NCBI GenBank assembly: GCA_007118525.1
Contig: SKRK01000183.1
Location: 1 to 14,005, forward strand
Direction of reading: 5' to 3'
DNA length: 14,005 bases
DNA from: Balneolaceae bacterium
GTDB lineage: Bacteria; Bacteroidota; Rhodothermia; Balneolales; Balneolaceae
The notes under the pieces were generated by a model that ran no database searches, had not been told where the DNA came from, and worked only from the letters and a program-made list of their open reading frames with translations. Each line of letters opens with the position of its first letter. The first letter of the stretch is position 1. Shown piece by piece: positions 8,527 to 14,005 of this stretch. The position numbers and the translations under genes were made by a program.

Positions 8527-9645
8527 CTACTTCTCCGTCATGCCCCGAAGAATCGTTGGCGCGGGAATAATGGTCATGTCCTCCAATCGCTCGGGCCTTA
8601 GCTCCCGGTCGTTCACCACATCCCTTATATAGATCTCTTTTACCTGTTCGGGATACTGTTCCAGAATAGCCCTGTACACCTCCGGGTCGCGCTCGCCGGA
8701 ATCGCCAACCATAATAAATTGCCTGCCCGGAAAGTGTTCAAAGATTTGGGTGATTTGGGTGATTTTTTGCTCAAAGGTTATATTTTCATTGGTAATGAAC
8801 TCTCGCAAATCATGCCATGAGCTGATGGTAAGAACATTTTTTCGCGCACTCTTCATGTGAAATGTTCCAACAGGAAAACCCGCTCTTTCACTAAACAAAA
8901 ACCCCGATAACGGTCTGTAGAGCTGCCATGGAGAACCCGACACATAGTGGAATGATGCATCTTCCCACTCTTCATACATCTCTGCCATTCTGGGGGCGGG
9001 CATATACTCTTTGAAGAATGTATTTCTGACCACAATCCTTGCCCCTGCAGGAATTTCTGTAATCTTGATAGTATCATCAATGTCAGAAATCACCGACAGG
9101 CCTTCGGGTTGCATAAACCGAACAATCCCCGACCCTGAATAACGTCTTGAATTCGCATATACTTTTACATCGGTATCATCAGTTTGATTATCACCAAAAA
9201 ATTGCTGTGCCTCTTCGATCGGAATTCGAATCTTACCCTCAACAATGCCGTTTCTGTCCGTTCTGAGCGCAATTCCATCCCGGTCTTTCATCCGGTAAAC
9301 CTTCTCTTCAGGATCATTCCCTATTCGAAAGGAGACTGTTCTGCGCCATTTGCTGTCGGCTAGGATATCCGTTATCCGCCTTCTGAAAATCTGCATCTGA
9401 TCAGGGTTGTACTCCCCCATTATTCGTATGGTCCATGACGTAAGGCTCTGCAGCCAGCGCCTCTGTTTATGAACCCACACGCGAGCCGGTATTACCCACT
9501 CCTCGCCATCGAGATAGGCGTAGGTATTATAGAATGTTATATGTCTTCGGTTTTCACTGTAGTCTGAAGCCTCATTTTTTGTAGAAAAATCAACACCGGC
9601 AACAGTAAAAAGAGAAATTAAAACAAGCAGCACAAAGTATCTCAT
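8527..9645 (-). CDS. Secreted App1/DUF2183-family phosphatase, downstream copy of a tandem pair
   Basis: This 372-residue protein starts at ATG 9645-9643 with a signal peptide (about residues 1-17). An N-terminal beta-rich domain (about 35-178) precedes the catalytic App1/LNS2-type HAD domain (about 180-365). HAD motifs are clear: DIDDT at 188-192 (DxDxT, nucleophile Asp188 and Asp190), SGSPW (236-240) as the second motif, and GDSGERD (314-320) as the acidic motif IV. Yeast App1 is a Mg2+-dependent phosphatidate phosphatase. A lipid phosphatase role in the periplasm is therefore plausible but inferred. The gene follows its paralogue after 17 bp, so the two form an operon. It converges with the zincin gene, leaving 64 bp with no clear terminator. 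Confidence 0.88.
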   Translation of the reverse strand: MRYFVLLVLISLFTVAGVDFSTKNEASDYSENRRHITFYNTYAYLDGEEWVIPARVWVHKQRRWLQSLTSWTIRIMGEYNPDQMQIFRRRITDILADSKWRRTVSFRIGNDPEEKVYRMKDRDGIALRTDRNGIVEGKIRIPIEEAQQFFGDNQTDDTDVKVYANSRRYSGSGIVRFMQPEGLSVISDIDDTIKITEIPAGARIVVRNTFFKEYMPAPRMAEMYEEWEDASFHYVSGSPWQLYRPLSGFLFSERAGFPVGTFHMKSARKNVLTISSWHDLREFITNENITFEQKITQITQIFEHFPGRQFIMVGDSGERDPEVYRAILEQYPEQVKEIYIRDVVNDRELRPERLEDMTIIPAPTILRGMTEK

Positions 9646-9662
9646 CTAATAAAAATAATGGA

Positions 9663-10820
9663 TTATTGACCTTCTGATTGATTGGCCTTTCCTATAAATG
9701 TTGGGGCCGGGATAATTGTCATTCCTTCGAGCCGTTCAGGATTCATTTGCCTGTCATTGATAACATCACGGATAATAATCTCTTTTATTTGATCCGGATA
9801 ACGATTTGAAATTTCCCGGTAAACTTCAGGATCACGTTCACCCGAATCGCCCACTAAAATAAACTCTCTTTTGGGAAAATCATTAAAAATAGCGCTAATC
9901 TGCACTATTTTCTGATCATGCGTAATATTCTCATTGGTAGCCAACCCGGACAAACTTCTCCATGTATTTATACTGATCAGGTTTTTTGGCACAAATTTCA
10001 TATGAAATGTTCCTTTTGGAAAACCCTGTTCACTGCTCAATAGAAACTCTGACAGTGGACGATATAGCTGCCACGGCGCACCTGACACATAATGAAATAC
10101 TGCGTCTTCCCACCTTTGATAGCGTTTTGCCATAAGCGGAGCTGCTTCAAACTCTTCAAAAAACGTTTTTCGAATCACAAAGCTTCTCCCAACCGGAAGG
10201 CCTGAAATCTTAACCGTATCATCAATATCTGAAATGACCGATAGTCCTTCTGAGGGTATCAGCTGAATATAACCAGTTCCTGTGTGTTCGTCTGAAACGG
10301 CTCTTAATTTTAACCATCCACTCTTTGATTCCTGAGCCCTCAGCAACTCTTCCCCTCTTTCTTTCGGCAGGCTAATATACCCTTCAACTACTCCATTCAA
10401 ATCTGTTTGAGCTCTGTATCCTTCACTGTCTAAAATTCTGAACTCTTCTTCATTTGGATCGTTGTCAAAAACAAAAATCACCTCCTCACCCGATTCACTA
10501 TCCGCTAAAAAATCAGCAATTCTGGATCTGAATATTTCCCTTTCATCTGAACTCAACCCTCTTCTTCTTGTAAAAAACCCTGTTACTATACGCTCAATAC
10601 CAATACGGCTTTCAATCACGTACGCTCTCACCGGAATTATCCACTCCTCACCCTGCTCATAGCCATATGTATGATAGAATATAACTTCCTCATCAATTTC
10701 AACAATTACATTTTGAGCAACACTGTTTTCACGTGCCAAAATGAAGAGAAAAAGCATGGAAAAGAAAAGCTTCACGTATAAAGACGTATTGTTTCTTACT
10801 TGAATTAAATATGTTTCCAT
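9663..10820 (-). CDS. Secreted App1/DUF2183-family phosphatase, upstream copy of a tandem pair
   Basis: This 385-residue paralogue of the next gene begins with a long positively charged n-region, then a hydrophobic core (about 18-29) and an AQ-type cleavage site near residues 35-36. The same two-part layout is seen, with an N-terminal beta-rich domain (about 47-188) and a catalytic HAD domain (about 190-375) carrying DIDDT (198-202), SGAPW (246-250) and GDSGERD (324-330). The catalytic halves align closely (GLSVISDIDDT, WEDA-FHYVSG, NENIT, VGDSGERDPEVYR), while the N-terminal halves diverge more, typical of an old duplication with retained chemistry. Substrate and cell location are inferred as for the family: Mg2+-dependent phosphatidate phosphatase-like, exported. 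A hairpin terminator lies 8 bases upstream of this ATG, which constrains where its promoter can be. Confidence 0.88.
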   Translation of the reverse strand: METYLIQVRNNTSLYVKLFFSMLFLFILARENSVAQNVIVEIDEEVIFYHTYGYEQGEEWIIPVRAYVIESRIGIERIVTGFFTRRRGLSSDEREIFRSRIADFLADSESGEEVIFVFDNDPNEEEFRILDSEGYRAQTDLNGVVEGYISLPKERGEELLRAQESKSGWLKLRAVSDEHTGTGYIQLIPSEGLSVISDIDDTVKISGLPVGRSFVIRKTFFEEFEAAPLMAKRYQRWEDAVFHYVSGAPWQLYRPLSEFLLSSEQGFPKGTFHMKFVPKNLISINTWRSLSGLATNENITHDQKIVQISAIFNDFPKREFILVGDSGERDPEVYREISNRYPDQIKEIIIRDVINDRQMNPERLEGMTIIPAPTFIGKANQSEGQ

Positions 10821-10828
10821 GATCCTTT

Positions 10829-10866
10829 AAAAAAAGGAGAAACCCGTTTTCCGGGATTCTCCTTTT
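10829..10866 (-). terminator. Strong hairpin terminator in front of the App1 pair
   Basis: AAAAGGAGAA (10832-10841) pairs perfectly with TTCTCCTTTT (10857-10866). After one mismatch an inner CCCG/CGGG pairing (10843-10846, 10852-10855) closes a TTTTC loop. On the minus strand the stem is followed by seven Ts (10835-10829), a good intrinsic terminator for the small lipoprotein gene that ends at 10894. It leaves only 8 bases before the App1 start, so it lies in or just upstream of the App1 leader. Confidence 0.8.
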
Positions 10867-10893
10867 CAAGCTGTTTAAAAGTATAACCCTATA

Positions 10894-11466
10894 TCAGTTC
10901 ATCGATAATTCTGCTCTGAACCGGGGCTCACCATGCCTTTCAAGGTAGTAAACAAGAGTGCCGTTTTCGAGATCCATCTCAATCATCCACACATTGGTGG
11001 CTGCCTCCGGCAGGATCTCTTCGGTATAGTCATCGGCCGGAAAATATTGGCGTGTAGCTGTTCCCTCATCGCTTGCATATCCGCCATAACCGGTTGACGG
11101 CTCTTCGCCTTCGGGGTACTCTTTATCGCCAATGTGATCGTGGTACAGGTGCAGGCCTTCTTCACGGTTTTCCAGGATCCACGTAGCATGCCAGGTATCG
11201 CCGTCTCTGAACAGCATAACCTCGATTCTTTCCGGTGTACATGTAGATATGTTCACATTCAGTTCAGTATCTACAAGCTGATGATCCGCATCATCGGGAT
11301 ATGTAGCTTCCCCGGTAAAGGTTTCACCACATAGGGAAAAAAGATTTGAATAGAATTGTTCGTGGGCCGTTTCAGCCGGAAGATCGGGAGTAAGATCGGT
11401 ATCATCTTCGCCCGCACAAGATATAGTAAATAAGATCAGGGCTAATAAATAAACAGTTAGTTTCAT
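10894..11466 (-). CDS. Small predicted lipoprotein of unknown function
   Basis: This 190-residue protein begins with a lipoprotein signal, MKLTVYLLALILFTIS-C, with lipidation at Cys17 (lipobox TISC). The following residues CAGEDDTD are acidic close to the Cys, a pattern known as a surface-export signal in some Bacteroidota. Residues about 85-190 contain WHATWILE, LYHDHIGD, YGGYASDEGTATRQYFPADD and NVWMIEM. These resemble a little-described family of secreted bacterial proteins with a conserved H-D-H and GTATRQ-FP core; I recognise the pattern but no function. Cys46 and Cys76 could form a disulfide. It is divergent from the 71-residue gene and ends at the strong terminator, so it looks monocistronic. 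The function is unknown. Confidence 0.75.
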   Translation of the reverse strand: MKLTVYLLALILFTISCAGEDDTDLTPDLPAETAHEQFYSNLFSLCGETFTGEATYPDDADHQLVDTELNVNISTCTPERIEVMLFRDGDTWHATWILENREEGLHLYHDHIGDKEYPEGEEPSTGYGGYASDEGTATRQYFPADDYTEEILPEAATNVWMIEMDLENGTLVYYLERHGEPRFRAELSMN

Positions 11467-11490
11467 TGATGGAATGTTTTAATAGGTTTA

Positions 11491-11509
11491 TGGATTTCTA
11501 TAAAATCCA
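11491..11509. promoter_or_regulatory. 7-bp dyad in the 112-bp divergent spacer, possible operator or leader hairpin
   Basis: TGGATTT (11491-11497) and AAATCCA (11503-11509) form an inverted repeat around CTATA. It lies about 25 bases upstream of the lipoprotein start, inside the only spacer between two divergent genes (11467-11578). It could be an operator or an mRNA hairpin; chance is also possible in AT-rich DNA. Confidence 0.25.
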
Positions 11510-11578
11510 CATTCAAATCATTAAATACAAAAGATGTATCTTGCCAATCGTATTTAGACAAATCACAAAAAGCTACCG

Positions 11579-11794
11579 ATGAGCAAGGAAGTAGAATCTT
11601 ACAAGCTGGGTAATATCCAGGTAATAATTACTGAAACCGACGACCCTAACCGCCTGCATGTAGACTGCAACGATGGTAATTTCCACTCAGAATTTACCGT
11701 GCGCCGCTATGAGTTTGATAACTATAAACGTCACATGAACCAGAAGATTACCACTGCATATAAAGGGCAGTATGAGGATAAAGATTCTGCCTGA
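11579..11794 (+). CDS. 71-residue hypothetical protein
   Basis: A small, soluble, highly charged protein (MSKEVESYKLGNIQV start, QYEDKDSA end) with no signal peptide or membrane segment. Alternating residues, such as GNIQVIITETDDPNRLHVDC, suggest mainly beta-strands. It has one Cys (residue 30). I do not recognise a family. Support comes from a clean start facing the divergent spacer, complete length, and codon choice like the neighbours. It is followed after 69 bp by the propeller lipoprotein on the same strand. No Shine-Dalgarno sequence is visible. It may be coincidental coding, but I think it is real. Confidence 0.55.
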   Translation: MSKEVESYKLGNIQVIITETDDPNRLHVDCNDGNFHSEFTVRRYEFDNYKRHMNQKITTAYKGQYEDKDSA

Positions 11795-11804
11795 TTTTGC
11801 GACA

Positions 11805-11836
11805 TTTGCAACAGCACCGGGTGGTGGTTATATTTC
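11805..11836 (+). promoter_or_regulatory. Candidate Bacteroidota-type promoter for the propeller lipoprotein gene
   Basis: TTTG at 11805-11808 and TATATTTC at 11829-11836 are separated by 20 bases, close to the TTTG/TAnnTTTG promoter of Bacteroidota (one mismatch in the -7 box). The predicted start of transcription would fall about 20 bases before the ATG at 11864. It lies just after the stop of the 71-residue gene, suggesting separate transcription. Confidence 0.35.
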
Positions 11837-11863
11837 TACTAATCCTATAGTAAAAATATTTCC

Positions 11864-12901
11864 ATGGCCAACTACCTCATACCCTTTTTATTCATCTTGC
11901 TCTTCTTGTACTCCTGCGGTAAAAACGGGGACGAAACAAAAATCACCATACTTACCATTGATCAGGCCGAACTAGTGGTCTCGGCTGAAACTGACCCTGA
12001 TATCGCAAATCCTTCTATTATCAGAACAGCCGGAAGCGGGTTTTACATTTATGATTTCGGGATTCAGAAAATTCTTTATTACGATGATGAAGGAAATCAA
12101 CAGCTTCAATTTGGCAATGAGGGACAAGGGCCCGGTGAATTTCAGGGGGCGGCAGGTTTTTGGGTGTTTGATGAAGAGATCATCCTGTTTGACCAGCGCG
12201 GGGCAAAGTTTCTTCATTTCGGCCTTGAGGGCACCTTTTTAAAAGAAGAATCCATTGAACGGGAAGATTTTGCCCCCGGCCTGACCATGTCTTCGCCCGG
12301 GCGGTTCTATATCCCTGTAAACGGCAAGGATGGGAAACTGGTAAAACAGGTTGATAAAACCAGCGATATCCGGTTTGCTTTCGGTGAAGCTGACATTCAG
12401 GAAACAGACTTTGACCCTGGAATAATCCGACAATCTATAGAGCGCGGCAGCCTGCCCGATAATATGTTGGGCAGGGTAACCATTGCTGCCGGATATGACC
12501 GTGTTTACCTGTTTCATACAGCTGTTGGTAAACTGCAGGCCTATGATACAGAAGGAAACCTGCAAGCCGAAATTATGCTGGATCTGCCGGTTATGGAAGA
12601 GAGTAAACAAGAGTTTTTTAAACAAAGCCGGCTTGCACTCGAACAGGGTTTTTTCATATTCTTTTCCTACATCAATAGCATGGCAACAACAGAGAATGGT
12701 GTGGCATTACTGTTAAACACACCGGCCGATCATCCGGTAACCGTCCTTTCTCTTGACCGGAACCTCCGGAATAAAACCATCATCCACTACGAAAACGACA
12801 CGATGGAACGCGTATCAATGTTTGACCTTGATGAAGAAAAAAGCAGTATCTACTTCGTAAATATGGGCACCTCTGAAATATTCAGAGCTCCATGGCATTG
12901 A
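11864..12901 (+). CDS. 6-bladed beta-propeller lipoprotein
   Basis: This 345-residue protein has a lipoprotein signal (MANYLIPFLFILLFLYS-C, lipidation at Cys18). Repeating blade-like segments run through the mature part. The clearest is YYDDEGNQQLQFGNEGQGPGEF (72-93), the NHL-like GxGPGEF loop common in 6-bladed propeller lipoproteins of Bacteroidota. Others are LFDQRGAKFLHFGLEG (108-123), YLFHTAVGKLQAYDTEGNL, and a terminal blade SSIYFVNMGTSEIF. Such proteins are usually periplasmic or surface-anchored and of unknown substrate; they often serve as binding scaffolds. The gene converges on queA with only 9 bases between stops. No catalytic motif is visible. The fold is inferred by pattern only. 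Confidence 0.8.
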   Translation: MANYLIPFLFILLFLYSCGKNGDETKITILTIDQAELVVSAETDPDIANPSIIRTAGSGFYIYDFGIQKILYYDDEGNQQLQFGNEGQGPGEFQGAAGFWVFDEEIILFDQRGAKFLHFGLEGTFLKEESIEREDFAPGLTMSSPGRFYIPVNGKDGKLVKQVDKTSDIRFAFGEADIQETDFDPGIIRQSIERGSLPDNMLGRVTIAAGYDRVYLFHTAVGKLQAYDTEGNLQAEIMLDLPVMEESKQEFFKQSRLALEQGFFIFFSYINSMATTENGVALLLNTPADHPVTVLSLDRNLRNKTIIHYENDTMERVSMFDLDEEKSSIYFVNMGTSEIFRAPWH

Positions 12902-12910
12902 GAAAACGTA

Positions 12911-13912
12911 CTATAAAATCAACATCGCATCTCCAAACGAGTAAAAGCGGTATTTTTGGGCAATTGCATGCTCATAGATTTTCTTTACCTCATCAAATCC
13001 GGCAAATGCAGAGATTAGCATCAGCAGTGTACTCTTTGGAAGATGAAAATTGGTAATCAGATGATCTACGGATCTGAATGTATACCCCGGCATGATAAAG
13101 ATATCCGTCTCACCCGATGAGGCCTGAAATTCCCCCTTCACTTTAGGTGCCGATTCCAATACACGCACACAGGTGGTGCCCACCGCCGTAATGCTCTTCG
13201 AGTTGTTCAGGGCTTCTGCCTGCTCTCCGGTAATTTGGAACCACTCGCTGTGCATGATATGCTCTTCGATCTTATCTGTTTTAACAGGAGCGAATGTTCC
13301 CAACCCAACGTGCAGTGTTACCTCTTTCTTTTGAATCCCCCGGTTTTCAAGTTTCTGAAGCAGTTCCGGTGTAAAATGGAGTCCCGCCGTGGGCGCCGCC
13401 TTACTGCCCAAATCTTTGGCAAAGACGGTTTGATACCGGTCGGACAGTGATTCATCCCTTTCTATATAGGGCGGGAAGGGGGTGTATTTATGGGGCTCAA
13501 GCTTTGGATCGTGCAGTGGGTGGCTCAGTTCAATGGTTCGGATACCATCTTCAGCAATATGTACTGTTTTGGCGGTAACCCCGTCAGCCAGCTCTGTTTC
13601 TTTACCCACCTTAAACCTTTTTCCCGGCCGAACCATCGCCTCTACAACCCGGTCATTCACCGCTTTGGTAACAAACACCTCAACTCTCCCCTCATTGAAC
13701 AGCAGCCGGCATTTTTCCACCTTACTGTTGTTCACCACGAGAGATGTGCCTTCGGGCAGGTGGTTGCCGATATTGTAGAAAAAGTCGTCTCGGATCTCCC
13801 CTGTTTCACGGTTATAAACCAGAAGCCGTGAATGATCCCTCGGTTCTGCCGGTTTCTGGGCAATGAGCTCTTCAGGGAGGTGGTAATCGAAATCGTTTAG
13901 GGTAAATGACAA
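12911..13912 (-). CDS. queA: S-adenosylmethionine:tRNA ribosyltransferase-isomerase (queuosine synthesis)
   Basis: This 333-residue cytoplasmic enzyme transfers and isomerises the ribosyl group of S-adenosylmethionine onto preQ1 in tRNA, making epoxyqueuosine-tRNA. Family motifs are present throughout: FDYHLPEELIAQKP (8-21), MVRPGKR (93-99), PPYI (147-150), RYQTVFAK (159-166), APTAGLHF (173-180), HVGLGTF (201-207), AVGTTCVRVLE (243-253), ETDIFI-PGY (268-277), LITNFHLPKSTLLML (285-299) and YRFYSFGDAMLI (321-332). The usual NDTRVIPARL-type N-terminal motif reads NNSKVEKCRL, and the protein is slightly shorter than typical members there. The start is TTG at 13912-13910, giving the expected MSFTLNDFDYHLPEE N-terminus; no in-frame ATG sits nearby upstream. 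The window edge limits the view of its promoter. Confidence 0.95.
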   Translation of the reverse strand: MSFTLNDFDYHLPEELIAQKPAEPRDHSRLLVYNRETGEIRDDFFYNIGNHLPEGTSLVVNNSKVEKCRLLFNEGRVEVFVTKAVNDRVVEAMVRPGKRFKVGKETELADGVTAKTVHIAEDGIRTIELSHPLHDPKLEPHKYTPFPPYIERDESLSDRYQTVFAKDLGSKAAPTAGLHFTPELLQKLENRGIQKKEVTLHVGLGTFAPVKTDKIEEHIMHSEWFQITGEQAEALNNSKSITAVGTTCVRVLESAPKVKGEFQASSGETDIFIMPGYTFRSVDHLITNFHLPKSTLLMLISAFAGFDEVKKIYEHAIAQKYRFYSFGDAMLIL

Positions 13913-14005
13913 TGTGTTAAGCCGTAAATTTTTAATCTTTGACAGACGTTTAAGTGATCCGCATAAAAGTACGGGTAATTTTTACAAACAGTAAGGAGAT
14001 GAATC

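Noticed and set aside
8743..8760. Tandem nine-base repeat (GATTTGGGT twice) in the second App1 gene
   Set aside because: It encodes the ITQITQ stretch, is short, and the paralogue has similar residues (IVQISA) at that place, so it is probably ordinary coding.
13482..13831. Open frames of about 98 and 113 residues on the plus strand over queA
   Set aside because: They are antisense shadows of queA, whose protein motifs are unmistakable.

Overview
The window looks like a chromosomal segment of a Bacteroidota/Balneolota-type (FCB-group) Gram-negative bacterium. The signs are envelope proteins with signal peptides, two lipoproteins, a secreted peptidase ending in an outer-membrane-barrel-like C-terminal Phe, a baeRF-family protein, a 6-bladed propeller lipoprotein, and start codons that mostly lack Shine-Dalgarno sequences. 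A Balneolaceae-like origin is a guess from gene style, not proven. Base composition and gene style look uniform. I see no phage, transposase, CRISPR or tRNA/rRNA.

Layout. 1-2537 (-): a secreted M14 zinc carboxypeptidase-like protein whose C-terminus is cut by the window edge. 2538-3055: a 518-bp gap with several distinct palindromic units, the least explained DNA in the window. 3056-4183 (-): a baeRF (bacterial eRF1-like) protein. It is divergent, across about 105 bp, from a two-gene + strand operon: an atypical Nramp-superfamily transporter (4289-5545) and, 10 bp later, a 968-residue secreted zincin-propeller-barrel protein (5556-8462). Converging on this is a - strand pair of tandem paralogues of the App1/DUF2183 phosphatase family (10820-9663 and 9645-8527), both with export signals. 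A strong hairpin terminator (10829-10866) lies just upstream of the pair and just downstream of a small lipoprotein gene (11466-10894, -). Divergent from that are a 71-residue orphan protein (11579-11794, +) and a 6-bladed beta-propeller lipoprotein (11864-12901, +). The window ends with queA (13912-12911, -), read from a TTG start.

How the genes fit together. Most products act in the envelope: peptidases, phosphatases, lipoproteins and a transporter. The two apparent co-transcribed units are transporter plus zincin and the App1 pair. queA (queuosine tRNA modification) and the baeRF protein are translation-related and look unconnected to the rest. No obvious new multi-gene system is visible. 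The most interesting items are the palindrome-rich gap, the Nramp protein lacking the canonical metal ligands, the zincin-propeller-barrel fusion, the duplicated secreted App1 proteins with a hairpin in their leader, and the GSQ-containing loop of the baeRF protein.
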